Origin: Plantago major
Taxonomy: Eukaryota > Streptophyta > Magnoliopsida > Lamiales > Plantaginaceae
Length of the DNA stretch: 64,000 nucleotides
Reading direction: 5' to 3'
Assembly (NCBI GenBank): GCA_026545765.1
Contig: CM048839.1
Location: forward strand, 45,740,677-45,804,676
In this document: positions 21,471 through 32,802 of the stretch, piece after piece
Layout: every line of letters begins with the position of its first letter
Position numbering within the stretch: position 1 is the stretch's first letter
Position numbers and translations under genes: made by a program
Notes under the pieces: model-generated
What the model was told of the DNA's origin: nothing
What the model saw: the letters and a program-made list of their open reading frames with translations, nothing else
Databases searched by the model: none

Positions 21471-22263
21471 CTTTATCTTGTCTGACTATTTCCAGTGTCT
21501 TGGGAACACTGGATTGACTGCTATAGAATTTAGCTCTCTATAGATAAGTCGATATATAGTACTTTCCTAATTGGTTCCACATCTTTGTTTGAATACGTGT
21601 GTAGATATTTTAGGCCAAAAGCTCTTGGGGATTACACTAAGCAAGTAGAAGACGTCAGGAAAAGAAGTAGAAGTCGAGTAGGACTCGAACAACAAGCTGA
21701 AAAGATCATAGCAACATCGATCATCGATGTATGACTCTGGACTCTGAGGATGTTTCCAACATCTATATATATAGAGAACTACATTGAAGATAATTACGTG
21801 AAGCAAGCAAGAAAATGTATAAGTTTATATCTCATAGATTCACATATTTGTCATCCAGTTTTCTGAGTTGTTTCTAGCTAGAATTCTCTGTGTGATCCAG
21901 AGATTGATAGATAGATTAGTAGAGGTAATTATTTACGTTACCCAGTTCTTTTGCATCTAGAGATATTCGTAAGAATAGATCTAGAGTAGTTCGTTGTATT
22001 CATTATCAACAAACGTATAGTGGATACTTTTCGCCTTGATGCTCGTTGGGTTAGTAATATAACCTGCTAGAAACTTATCTCATTCTATTATTTATTTCCG
22101 CTTTTATAACTTTTGTTGAGTTTAAGTTTCTAGGTTTTAATTTGTGTTATTGAGTTTGGTGTCTTGATCAACACACTGAAACTGTTTTAGACAGAATTTG
22201 GTGTTCTCAATACACTGCACTATATGTCGTAGTTGTTTTAGTATCAAGTCCCGGTCCAGTTAC
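21471..22263. other. Unassigned region next to copia remnant
   Basis: No coding evidence. It has plus-strand features reminiscent of an LTR (a TATATATAGAG run at 21763-21773 and repeated TCTAGA-type motifs) but no boundaries were found. Confidence 0.3.
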
Positions 22264-22266
22264 TAT

Positions 22267-22344
<78 letters not shown>
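22264..22344. repeat. (AAT)n microsatellite
   Basis: About 27 uninterrupted ATA/AAT units. Confidence 0.95.
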
Positions 22345-22597
22345 CCTACAAATTTCCTAGAGTCAGCATTATTGTATATGGTGAATTGGCCCGGTATGTT
22401 GGAAGTGGTAGAAATTAAATGGCATAATGACAGGCACTATGAAAACCATTTAAATTGACAACACTAATCATGAGCCCAATTAAACGTTATTGCGGGATTA
22501 CCAAATGACAAGCATATGCACATATATCTCCATGGCGATTACTAAAAATAGATGTTTATATTTTTAAAGCAAGAATTCAGCAACATCCATATCCTAA

Positions 22598-23146
22598 GAC
22601 CGCCCACTGTGGGGCGGTCGTGAGGAAGCAGTCAAACGACTGCTTCAACCGCCCCACGAATAAAAGCGAAATGAAAAAAAATGGCGGTTGTGGGGGAGCA
22701 AGGCGGGTTGCTCCCCACAACTCAGGAAGTCGCCCAGCCACTTCCTGAGTTATAATTTTGGGGCTGGGCCCACGCTTTTTTATTTTCTTTTTCGATTTTT
22801 TTCTTATTTTGAATTTAAAAAATATATAAAAATTATACCGACGGTCATATTTTTTTCAAAATTTATAAATAGAGATCAGTGAAGACATACTTCATCACAC
22901 CTCACAATTCACCATTTTTATTAGTGATTTATGTTGTTCGATTATGCTACTCGATTTAAATAAAAAATACCATTTTCAACTCCAAATCTTCTATATATTT
23001 GGATATTCTTAATAATATAACTATTATAAGTAATAAAAAAAATTTAAAAAATTAAAAAATTTCCACGACCACTGTGGCAGTTATTGGTCGTAGGGAGGGG
23101 TCGCCCGGCGACACGACCAAAATTTCGATTACCATAGTTGATGGTG
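22598..23146. mobile_element. PIF/Harbinger-type element B (non-autonomous)
   Basis: A 549-bp element flanked by TAA (22595-22597 and 23147-23149). Ends are GACCGCCCACTGTGG and, on the complement of the right end, CACCATCAACTATGG. Its right 90 bp, reversed, match the left end of element A (GGTCGTGTCGCCGGGCGACC against GGTCGAGTCGCCGGGCGACC), and its left end matches A's right end. No ORF. It is a small relative in the opposite orientation to A. Confidence 0.8.
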
Positions 23147-23149
23147 TAA

Positions 23150-23659
23150 AACATTACTTTCTCGGCTTTCCGTACAAGTAAGGTGCATGTGTCCCATAAC
23201 TTTCAATCCTCATATTATCACTTACGAAGATCGTAATTCAATGAATAGTTATATATATTACGTACTTTGGAGCATATAATTTGAACTTCATGAAAATGGG
23301 ACATCAAATAGATCGAAGTAGTTAGGTAGGTTGTACTAAATCGATGGCCATCACATATCATAAGAGTTTATCTTAGAAACAAATTGCCCAAAACGTTCTT
23401 ACCGACATCATTAGCCTAATTGCATGACTTATCAGAATTGTTAATCGATCCATCGGAGTATGAATTGATTTCATTAAATGGTGTGCGACATGCTAATCTA
23501 TATATGTCAGCTTTCCTTATATTCAACCATCCCTTATTTATAAGAATAAAGACAACAAACACAAATGATACATGTACTCGCCCATCTTCTCTATGTCAAA
23601 TCACAAACACTTGCAATGGTTTTAAGTTAAAAAAAAAAAAGGAATGTATATAACATTTC
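23150..23659. other. AT-rich intergenic region
   Basis: Nothing recognised; the 77-residue ORF here is low-quality and has no family motif. Confidence 0.4.
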
Positions 23660-24322
23660 TTCAATGACCCAACAACTGATCGATCGAGGCGCATCTTTAA
23701 GACTAGTGCGCTTATTCCACTATATCACACATGCATATTTGTTTACCATTTTGTCCTCATCGTATGTGAGATACTTTCCAGTTGATTACTCATCATATGA
23801 TTGCTACTGAGCAGTCACGTTTAACGATAAAGTTCTTATGAATTGGTTTCTGAAAATAAAATTGCACCTTGTTGTTATGAGTAGAGTTCTCAACCCCCAT
23901 AAGCTCTCTAAAAATTGTGGACATTACATTTACCCCCTATTAAATTCCGCGACGTCTGTGTTGCGCCTTGTCTATATCCATCATCCACACCTAGTGGGTT
24001 TTGGATTTGTTGGTCTCTGATACCATTTATAACGACTCGGCCACTAATCTATCGAAACCCCACCCTTTGGCAGGTACTCCTAGACTGATGGGTGATATGA
24101 TGATCCAACTGTACAAACACATGTCCTTTCTGCACACTTTGTCCTCACTCGTGCGCGCACCGGGATATTCCAGTTGGTTGATCATAAGATTTTCCAATGC
24201 AAGCACGTTTAACTCTGGAGTTCTAAAAGATGGATTCCTTAATATAAAATGCACCATGTTGGTATAAATAGTGCTCTCAATCCTATAATCGCTCTGAAAC
24301 TTTGGGCCATTAAAATTTTGTT
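23660..24322 (-). mobile_element. Decayed Cassandra (5S-LTR TRIM) element
   Basis: Minus-strand terminal-repeat retrotransposon in miniature. Read on the minus strand: 5' LTR about 24322-24032 with a 5S-rRNA-like core (AACTCCAGAGTTAAACGTGC, about 24222-24203), then the PBS AATGGTATCAGAGACC (24030-24015), which matches the initiator-tRNA-Met site used by Cassandra, an internal region of about 100 bp, and a 3' LTR about 23929-23660 with a more diverged 5S core. It has no coding capacity, as expected for Cassandra. Confidence 0.7.
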
Positions 24323-24326
24323 GCGT

Positions 24327-24545
24327 CCCGTCCCTTTGGGTTAGGATTGTTACTGTTAGACTGCTTCTCGGCTGATATGCAAGCTATACTATACCAACGC
24401 ATGTCCTTTTTCCCACATTTTGTCTTCACTCATGCCCGCACCAGTATGGAGTTCTTATGGATGGAATGTTGCCCCTCATTAGTATGATTTTTGTTCTCAA
24501 TTTCTTCAAGTTCTCTTGAAACTTTAGAGGCGTTAATATGTTTAA
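24327..24545 (-). mobile_element. Third Cassandra-type LTR copy, 5S core deleted
   Basis: Adjacent to the preceding element in the same orientation. It shares CATCCATAAGAACTCC, GAGTGAAGACAAAATGTG and GGACATGCGTTGG with the other LTRs, but the 5S core between AGAACTCC and the GCATGAGTGA stretch is missing. A tandem arrangement of three LTRs can arise by recombination between elements. Confidence 0.6.
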
Positions 24546-24786
24546 AACCAATATCAATAATATTTTATTAGTGACTCTTATATGCCTTGACATTGAAAAT
24601 ATTTCTATCATCAACTACTTAAAATGGGAACATTCATGTTTTAACCTAAATCATTAACTATTTGTCGTTCCGTTTTAATCCATCTATAAAAATGGTCACC
24701 CAATACACTTACTCATCAAACTAATATATTAATTAATAGTATCTCATTCACATTCGACGGCCACTATTGGTATTTAATCAACAAAT

Positions 24787-24830
24787 ATATACACTAGAAA
24801 CTCCGGAGTTTCTAGAGTATCTAGTGTATA
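24787..24830. repeat. Short palindrome
   Basis: TATACACTAG at the left and CTAGTGTATA at the right enclose AAACTCCGGAGTTT, itself a palindrome, so the stretch can fold into a hairpin. Confidence 0.7.
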
Positions 24831-24930
24831 AAAAATGGATAAAAAAACAAATAAATTTGTATAGTAATAATAATTCACGCCATGGACCAATTATAAATAA
24901 GAAATAATAAACTCCACGTTATAAGATTTA

Positions 24931-25807
24931 GGGTGAATTACATAAACTACCCGTTAAATATTGCCTAAATACTGATTCATATACCCAGAATGACAACAAT
25001 TAAATTCAAGTCCAAAAACCAATCTTCCGTTGTCCATTTGCCAACATCAGCACTCTGTCCCTCCACATGTCGAATTTATGGCATTTTTTAATTAAAGAAA
25101 AAGTTAAAAGAAATTTAAATTTCAAATAAGATTAAAGGCAAAAGAAAAATAAAATAGAAAATGGAAGAACACACAAACCCAATTCTTCTTCTTCCTACCC
25201 CCTCTCCCCTCCTCCACTACTCTTTCATGCTCTTTTATACAGCTTGTTGAGCTGTAATTCACAGCTCAACCGGAGCTGTCCGGAGCTGTTAAAAAGCTTC
25301 AATCTGGAGCTGTCCGGAGCTGTTAAAAAGCTCATTTTTGGAGCGCTTTCAAAAGCTCCAAATTGAAGATTTAACGGTTTCGATTCGGAGCTTGATGTAA
25401 ATGATAAAGGTGGTGATGGAATATGGTCGAGTTTGGTTGATGTTAGAGTTCGAAATAAAAGTATAGAGACTAATTTGAGTTTTTTCAGAAAAGTTGTTAG
25501 TGAGGTTTGGAGAATTAGATTAATAATAGGAGCTTGGATAGAAATAAAATGAATAGAGGAATAAACAAAAGAGAAAATAAAAGAAGTAATTAAAGAAATT
25601 ATAAAATCAAAATAGGGAATGGCATTTTGGAGATTATTTCAAACTTTCACCTCCACATGAGCAATTTGTCAATCCATGTCATCACCTCCGTTGACTTTTG
25701 GGTATGAATGTAATTTTCAAATTCCGCATTTGTTAAATTTGGACTAAACTGTAATAGTCGTCATGCAAAGAGGCCATATTTAAGCAGTAGTTTTTGTAGT
25801 TTTTCCC
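24931..25807. mobile_element. TIR-bounded repeat family X, copy 1
   Basis: Starts GGGTGAATTACATAAACTAC; the complement of its right end is GGGAAAAACTACAAAAACTAC, which is similar. The interior has CGGAGCTGT repeats (25270-25320) and T-rich coding-like tracts without an ORF. A related copy lies near 50.94-51.49 kb. No superfamily could be assigned because no clear TSD was found. Confidence 0.5.
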
Positions 25808-25859
25808 AAGATTTATAACTTTTTCCAAGTCTCATCTTAAGATATCATACTCCTATATA

Positions 25860-26057
25860 CTTCCTCAGTCCCGGATTGAACTTCATGTGAGCCCGGACAC
25901 AAGTTTTAAGAGAAGAATGTATAAAGTAGGAGTGATGTGAATAAAGTATAAGAGATAGTGAATAAAGTAGAAGATGAATTTTATATTAAGTTATGAGAAG
26001 TTGAAATTGGGACGTCTCAAAATGGAACGCGGGAAGTTGAAATCGGGATGGATGGAG
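25860..26057. mobile_element. Stowaway-like MITE
   Basis: A 198-bp element between TA dinucleotides (25858-25859 and 26058-26059), with ends CTTCCTCAGTCCCGGA and CGGGATGGATGGAG. AT-rich interior with the AATAAAGTA-rich stretch common to these MITEs. Confidence 0.75.
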
Positions 26058-26059
26058 TA

Positions 26060-26568
26060 TAGCATAATATTACATACAAATAAGTACATGTATACGAAGT
26101 CTTAAAAAAGACGTGTATTAGTGAGAGACCTGAGAGACGGATTGATGTTCTTAAGTATATGTATAATGATCTAAACAATATAAGTAATGTTTATAAGTGA
26201 ATATTTTATATCATTTTTATGTATATGTATATCCTTTGATGTTTTTAGTAAAACATCTAATGTTTTTTTAATATAATTGTAATGTTTGTCTGTATTTTTT
26301 AGTCTCTCTATAAGACCGTATCTTATAAAACTTACTCATATCTATACATTTAATATATAAAATTTCAAATGTAAATACTTATCTAAATTTGTTGGTGTGT
26401 TATATATTAGGTTGACTCTATGATGCTTGACCTATTTATTTCTTTCTTTTAAATTTAAAGGTGATTTTGATTAGATTATTAATGTAAGGAGTAATTTATT
26501 GAAAATATTTTTGGGGATATGTTACTATAAATAACAACATCACTCATTTGCATGAAATAATTCATTAT
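26060..26568. other. AT-rich intergenic region
   Basis: Nothing recognised. Confidence 0.45.
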
Positions 26569-26815
26569 GGCTATGTTTATCAATAGCTTAGGAGCTCGAT
26601 GAACTAAATAAGAATGTTACATAAACGTCTAATTGGTAGCTGATCAGTTAAGCTTGTCCAAAAAGTTTATAAAAAAAAATAAGTTAGCTGCTTTTACATA
26701 TCATGTTTAACAAATCAGCTAACTTATCATTTAATTAATTTTTTAATATTTTATAAAAATCAACTAGATTATCAGCTACCCAATAAGCTAATAGCTAGTT
26801 TTGCTAAACATAGCC
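26569..26815. mobile_element. MITE with GGCTATGTTTA-type TIR
   Basis: A 247-bp element whose ends are GGCTATGTTTATCAATAG and, on the complement, GGCTATGTTTAGCAAAAC. The AGCTTAT/TAGCT motifs repeat inside. The termini look hAT- or Tourist-like; flanking bases give no clear TSD, so the superfamily is open. Confidence 0.6.
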
Positions 26816-26894
26816 TAAATTGTAGTAGTAATAATTTGAAATCACACTAAATTGTAAATAAAATTTACATTTATCTAATTTTTCAAATAATTAA

Positions 26895-27170
26895 TATGTT
26901 TTTTTTTGGTAAACTTCATTTTATTAGCTAACCTCGTCTAGGAACTAAAAGAGAACGAGTCTTTAGTTAAGTACAAACCAAGTCACGATAGACAAACATT
27001 CCGAACTAACAAACTAGGTCTAAAAGGAACACTATTAGCAAGTACTACATTAACCATATTGCAAAGAAAGAAATTTGTAGAAAGGTTTTAGAATTAACTC
27101 CCTGCCTAATCAAGGAAGCGGAGTAGGTCATACATAAACAATATTACAAATTTACAATAATTAATGGGTT
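26895..27170 (-). mobile_element. LINE 3' end (probable)
   Basis: On the minus strand the segment ends AATAAAATGAAGTTTACC followed by an A run, the common form of plant L1 3' ends. No ORF2 coding remains, so it would be a severely 5'-truncated copy. The left boundary is not determined. Confidence 0.4.
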
Positions 27171-27949
27171 GGTAGCACGAAGTGTTAGTTTCAGGTTTTA
27201 AAGAAAATGATAAAAGAAAATGAAAAGGTGGTCAAAGTTGCACTTTTTGTAGGAAAAAAAGTGTAATAAATTGTAAAAGTAACATTTTTTTTTAATTATT
27301 TATTAGGTTTAGGGTGGTAGAAAAATTGATGTATAATTTGCAAAGTTGTGTGTGATGGGGAGAATATAAAGAATACTTTAGATTGGAAAATGCAATTTTT
27401 GTAGTTCATAGGTATAAAAATGCAATTATAAGTAATTCAGGTTTACCACATTAGGATCCCCAGTCTACCGCTGTGAGATTTGAAACCATGATCACCATTT
27501 GGTTTCATATTTGAAATGGTAGCAACCTTGGAGAACAAGAGTGTTCCAATGCCGAACGAACTATTCACAAGTATGATGGTCAATAATAAACCATTATTCA
27601 AGATTTCCTTGGATGTATTCAAAATCATCAGAAGAAACAAATGTAGCAAGCACTCACCTCTACGACATTGCTGAGAATGTTAAAGAGCTATAACGTTAAA
27701 GAGGGCAAAGAAGATACATAAGAAATCAATTTGGAATTGCTAAGAACTCAAGTTGTATAAATAGATTCAGAAGAGAGCAAAGAAGATACATAATCCAACC
27801 CATTCGCCAAGAGTCACTTTGCACTAGGCACTGATATCAAGCTCACATTGTGTTCAGCACACAATTGGCCTTCACCAACTTAACATAATCCAACTGGTCA
27901 TTGTCCTCTCCCAGAAAACAGAACTGTGTTCACCTTCATGATTCCTGAA
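27171..27949. other. AT-rich region with short ORFs only
   Basis: A minus-strand frame of 68 codons (27649-27443) has no recognisable motif. It could be part of the 3' UTR or an exon of the candidate gene upstream; no splice support was found. Confidence 0.35.
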
Positions 27950-28608
27950 GCCCCTGAGCAAGTCCAGTGTGAGCATAGGACTTCTTGAACACATGCTGAA
28001 ATGCAGTCATGATATATGTAGCCTCTCCAATAGCAGGAATGGGGCGATGCTGGTGTAACATTTTCTTTGACAATTAGAACCAGACCAAAACAACTTTAGA
28101 AAGGAAAAAAACAAAATATACCGCATATTTAACATCCAGGGCACGTTGCTTTAGTTAAGAGGTGAGTAGTGGTCAACCGTGGCAGTGGAGGTATCATTGA
28201 GGTCGATTGGGTTGGGGGTAGAGTGGTTCAAAACTATGGAACAATCGAAAGAACATAGGTACACGAACAACACACCTAAAATTCTAAATAGGCATCTCCA
28301 TATCAATCGAGTTTTTAGGACCTTAGTTTAGAGCTGAGTTAACAAGTGCAGTAAGTAAATAAATGCAAACCCCAGTTCTGAAATCACCGAGAGACCGAGT
28401 ACATCCAGTATAGTCTAGTTCTAAGATTCACATAGTACATCCAGTAATTGCAAATCATAATTCTGAAATTCACAAGTCATTCACGGACTGAGATCTATAC
28501 CGTAGAATTGCACACCAGAGATAGAAATTAATAAAGAGTATGATGAATCACCTGCATGACATAGATGTTAGCACAATAATTTGACAAGATCAAAGTGCAA
28601 GTCTGATT
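27950..28608 (-). CDS. Candidate two-exon tail of an unrecognised gene
   Basis: Two minus-strand exons join in frame. A 51-bp exon (28608-28558) lies between a CAATCAG acceptor and a CATGCAG|GTGATT donor. A last exon starts after the TTACACCAG acceptor (near 28061) and encodes HRPIPAIGEATYIMTAF then QHVFKKSYAHTGLAQGLQES and a stop near 27950. The composition is that of ordinary protein-coding sequence and differs from the AT-rich flanks. I do not recognise the family. It may belong to the same gene as the exons at 29.2-30.0 kb. The exon upstream of 28608 was not found. Confidence 0.3.
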
Positions 28609-29180
28609 GAACCATCCAATAGTAGCAAAGCTGAACTCCCATAAGGAAAAGTGTAAGAATAAGGTAGAAATAAACAGGAAGTGCCTCTCATAATCAACAA
28701 TAATATATGAGACAACAACCATACACTCTGATTGGAGTGAATTAGGAGAGGTCTCTCCCCATTAACATCCATAAACTGTACCTTAGTTGGAATATTACTC
28801 ACACTCACACAAACCATGGATTCGATAAATAGATGGCAACCCCAAATATAAATGAAGATTTTCACGGTGTAATCGGCACAGAATAACTCAATTTGTAGAA
28901 TATTAGCAAAATCCCAGCTAATCTAATCCTACTCAAACATATTTGCTATCAATATATGATTGCTTTTGAAATAGACTAATAAACAAAGCTCAGTGCCTTG
29001 TTACAAAACAAACAGAATCACCACAATTTGCAGAAACTTGGACTGTTTAACTCCACATTACACACTTCGCAAAAGATAGACTATCCAATTCCAAACTGTT
29101 TTCATTATCTAAAATACCATTAGAGAACTGGATCCTATCTAATTCCTAATTACACACTTTCTAACAATTAACATATAATA

Positions 29181-30046
29181 CTACTCATTTTCATCTGGAC
29201 CACAATAAAGAGCAAGAGTAGTCACAATCAAGTGCCTTCTCAAAGTTGACCTCAATGTCTCATGTCTGAACAAAACACAACTAAAGTAACTTTTGTTCAT
29301 ATCCAGCAAACTTAAAAGAAGTATTCCAAGTTTCCAACAGAAATTATCAGTTGAACAAACCAAAAGAGAATATAGAAACTGCTAGTGCAGCTAGCTAAAC
29401 CAGGCTCATAATTCTGCCATTCTCATGAATCCAACTTTTATAGCAAACGCAATTGTAATGCTAAATATCGAAATGTTTGGTTGCCTATATATAAAAGAAG
29501 CCTAGATGGAATTGATAGCGCAAACGAACATAAAAACAATCAATCTATTTAGCTAGACATATTACCTGTAAAAAAAATTCAAAATTTGAAACAGGTTGTT
29601 GCTCTGAAAATAGTAGTCACTACAGAAGTTCATCACAAACTGACCCTGTTCAAGAAGCCTATCCAACCTGGATGAAATAAAGGGTGAAGATTAAAGTCGA
29701 ATTCTAATAGTTTTAGAGTTATCATACCATACAAAAGGTGAATCAGTTACAGATTTTTTAGAATTCTAGTAAACTTAAGAGCTCTTCTAATTTTCCAACT
29801 CGGCCGTGTTAACTAAGAGATTCAGATATATTTAGATCGGGTTTTTTCGGGATTTTTTTTTTTTTGCAAATAAGCAAGAAAACTTATCAAAAGTGAGGTT
29901 CAGCTGGAGCATCATCTGAGCCCTATCCAATGGCGCCCCATTTCCGATCAAATTGGAATTGTCTCCGCCTAACTGCTGTGCATATTCAAATTCAAGATCG
30001 AATAAGAGGCCTGCTTTTAACAATGGTGCTAAGAAGCCAAAAAAAA
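29181..30046 (-). CDS. Unrecognised multi-exon gene (candidate exons)
   Basis: Three minus-strand exons with good splice sites and matching phases. Exon a (about 30046-29884) encodes FGFLAPLLKAGLLFDLEFEY followed by a Gln/Asn-rich linker and ends LNLTFD. The donor is GATAA|GTTTTC. Exon b (29667-29566) follows the acceptor TTTCATCCAG and continues DKLDRLLEQGQFVMNFC. Exon c (29265-29181) follows TTTTGTTCAG and ends GPDENE and TAG. The joined frame has no stop. Upstream, a frame with ATG at 30252 (MEKAHTKF...) runs into exon a but is one base out across an 8-T run, so either a splice acceptor at GCCAAG starts exon a or there is a frameshift. The family is not recognised; an amphipathic, possibly coiled-coil protein is likely. 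Confidence 0.35.
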
Positions 30047-30456
30047 CCTTGGCAATAAATCAACCAAATTAACGGGAGGGGTGGACAATCGGGAACGGGT
30101 AGTGCCTTGAAGCTTCATATTTGACATGTGCTCAACCCAAACGGCCGGATTCCGGTGGAGAAGAGAATGATATATGGGAGCTTTCATTACTTGAATGGTG
30201 GAAAATTTTGTATGGGCCTTTTCCATTTGAAATTCTCGCCGCAGAAAGTGAGAAGAGGGCAGGAATCTAGTGAAGAAGAGAGAGGGGATTCCGGTGAAGA
30301 GAAGACATAGGGTTTTGCTGATGAGTATCTCTTGAGAATAGTAAATGAGATGTAAAATAAAGAAGAGAATAAATACAAATATGGAAGAACAGGAGAGAAC
30401 GGAAAATGATGGACTCTCCACACGCTTGGCCACGCGCCAACTTGTGGGTTATACAC

Positions 30457-30880
30457 TACCTTTAATAAAATTGCATACTGTAAATGTAAAATTAAGATGT
30501 AAAACCTAAATTGATTTTGGATTGTCTCGCAAATTTTAAAATATTAACTTCAAAACTCTAAGTCATAACTAATAAAATTTCATGCTACACACGGAAAAGT
30601 TAAATCTTCTAGAACAAAAAATTAAGATCTTAAACTTAAACATATTTTGAATTGTCTCATTTTCAAATATTGTTTCATAACTGTTTTACATTTAATAAAT
30701 GTGAATGATTTAAGTGAATTTTATAAATTGATTTGGCTCAATTAAATAAAACGATCATTTTTTAACGCTTATAAATCATAACTTAAAAAATAATTTGATT
30801 TTATAGAAGCTTATAAAAATTATTAAACAATATCTTTAGAAGGGGAACAAAATATAAAAGTATTAAAAAAATAAATAAAT
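30457..30880. other. AT-rich intergenic region
   Basis: Nothing recognised. Confidence 0.45.
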
Positions 30881-31087
30881 TTAAACAAAATCAATTAACT
30901 TTTCTAGAATTACGTCGTCTGTATATATAAAATGGCCCCCGAAACCTATTGGGCATGTGCGGAGGGCCTCCTCGTACATGTCCAGATCAGGTCCTACGTT
31001 GTAGCACCTCATTGCCTGGGGCTTCAATTCTCGGCCGCGGCAATGTGGGTTAGCTAATGGAGACTTGCCCCTCCTTTTTTGGGTCAT
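30881..31087 (-). other. GC-rich ORF island of unknown identity
   Basis: A 68-codon minus-strand frame (GRELKPQAMRCYNVGPDLDM in its middle) stands out as GC-rich in AT-rich DNA. No start context, splice site or family motif was recognised. It may be a fragment of a gene or retroelement. Confidence 0.25.
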
Positions 31088-31382
31088 TAGTCAAAGCGTC
31101 CATGTTAAAAAAAATATTTTTTTTATTAATATAGGTGCTACGAAATTTGTTAAATACTCACAAGTTTAAATTATATCCTGATAGATTAATAAACTATGAT
31201 GGTGTTAATTTCCTACGTATAGATTTATTTCTACTAGGAATACATCTATTATAAAGTACAAAATAATTTACATTATTCTCTGGGAAATATAATAAACATG
31301 TAACGTCCAAATTTTCATGTCAAGTCCAAAGAGTTTGAATGGATCGAGGCGCTATCCATACTTCTGAATCTGGCTTTCTTTC

Positions 31383-32302
31383 AGGTAAAATACAAAAAAA
31401 AAGTACTTTAATGAATGCCATGTACAAATAAAGTACTTAAATGTGGAACAAATGTACTTTAACTTGGTCGTGCCTCCAAATAAGGTACTTTAACCAATCG
31501 GTCCGAAAATGGGAGCGTGAATCACACGTTCCCATTAAGAATTAATTAAAAAAATTGTAAAAACATTATAAAAAATAAAGAAAAATCAGTTAAAAGATCA
31601 AAACAAATTTGAAAATTAGTAAAAAAAATTCGTTAAATCATTTTTCAAAATTCAAAATTTTAGGAATGTATTTTTTTATGGACCTTGTCTATTTTTTTTT
31701 TTTTTTTTGAATTTGTGTACCAAGAGTATCACTTTGAAATTGTTAGGATATTTTGATATGGGTATAGTGAGCTATCTTTTGAATTAATGTGTCATGCTCG
31801 ATATTCTTGTATATCTTCTAAATTTTAATTATAAATGTCACATTCTTATAGTTATTATGTTGATTTTGATTACATTGTGAACATGTTCAATAACATTCTT
31901 GTCCAGTTTCTTACTGATGATTTTATTACCTTTAGAATTTTTTCTTGAATTTTTTTATCTTCTTCGTGTATTGAGCTATAATCTTGTTTGCTTTTAGTTT
32001 CTTTTTAATTTTTTGAATTTTTCTGATTTCTTTAACTAAATTTTCAAATTTTGTTCTGATTTCTTGAATTTTTTACTATTCTTGTAATTTTTTTGTGATT
32101 GTTTGAATTGTTTTTCTATTTTTTTTTAATCAATTATTGAGGGGGCGTGTGATTTATCTGCATGTTTTGGTCGGTCGGTCGATCAGTTAAAAAGTTTATT
32201 TGGACGTACGACTAAGTTAAAGTACCTTTGTTGGACATGAACACATTAAAGTACCTTGTTTGTACATGACATTCATTAAAGCACTTTTTTGTATTTTACC
32301 CC
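31383..32302. mobile_element. Mutator-type non-autonomous element inside the Cassandra LTR
   Basis: A 920-bp insertion flanked by a perfect 9-bp TSD CTTTCTTTC (31374-31382 and 32303-32311). Ends are AGGTAAAATACAAA and TTTGTATTTTACCCC; TIRs extend about 50 bp with TACTTTAATGAATG near the left and CATTCATTAAAG near the right. The interior is T-rich with no ORF. Size, TIR length and TSD fit a Mutator-like non-autonomous element. Confidence 0.8.
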
Positions 32303-32318
32303 CTTTCTTTCTGGGAAT

Positions 32319-32382
32319 CCATCCGTAAGAACTCCGGAGTTAAGCGTGCTTGCTCTGGAGCAATTTTAGGATGGGTGATCAA
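32319..32382 (+). other. 5S-rRNA-like core in Cassandra 5' LTR
   Basis: AAGAACTCCGGAGTTAAGCG followed by TGCTTG and AGGATGGGTGA match the 5S rRNA internal promoter region. It is part of the LTR, not a functional 5S gene, since the 5' and 3' thirds of 5S rRNA are not preserved. Confidence 0.75.
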
Positions 32383-32705
32383 CTAGAAAAACTCTCGGTT
32401 CGCGCAAAGTGAGGACAAAGTGTGCGGAAAAGGACATATGTTGATACAATGGGACCAGCATATCACCCGGAGAGCTGCCCGTAAGTAATCGTGCCGACCC
32501 AAATGGTCGGGTTCGATTGATTATTGGCCGGGTTGTTACAAATGGTATAAGAGTCGTGCCAATCCAAAACCCACAAGGGTTGGACGGTTGGCCAGACCAA
32601 GGTGCGGCGGGGAGGTCGCACAATTCAAGAGGGGTGTATGTAACGCCCCAAAGTTTCAAGTCAAGTCCAAAGGGCTTAAAGGGATCGAGAATGCTACTCA
32701 TACCA

Positions 32706-32802
32706 ACAAGGTGCACCTTCTTTTCGGAACCCATCCATAAGAACTACAGAGTTAAACGTGCTTGCTCTGGAGCAATTTTAAGATGGGTGACCAACTAGGA
32801 AG
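32706..32802 (+). other. 5S-rRNA-like core in Cassandra 3' LTR
   Basis: AGAACTACAGAGTTAAACGT, TGCTTG and AAGATGGGTGACC are present, the same core as in the 5' LTR with several base changes. Confidence 0.75.

Noticed and set aside
22198..22458. Asn-rich ORF
   Set aside because: It is the translation of the (AAT)n microsatellite.
28528..28865. ORFs of 64 and 91 codons (minus)
   Set aside because: They run through predicted intron sequence and have no motif; only the 51-bp stretch at 28608-28558 has splice support.
32319..32802. Functional 5S rRNA genes
   Set aside because: The 5S-like sequences lie inside Cassandra LTRs and keep only the central core; they are not tandem 5S units.
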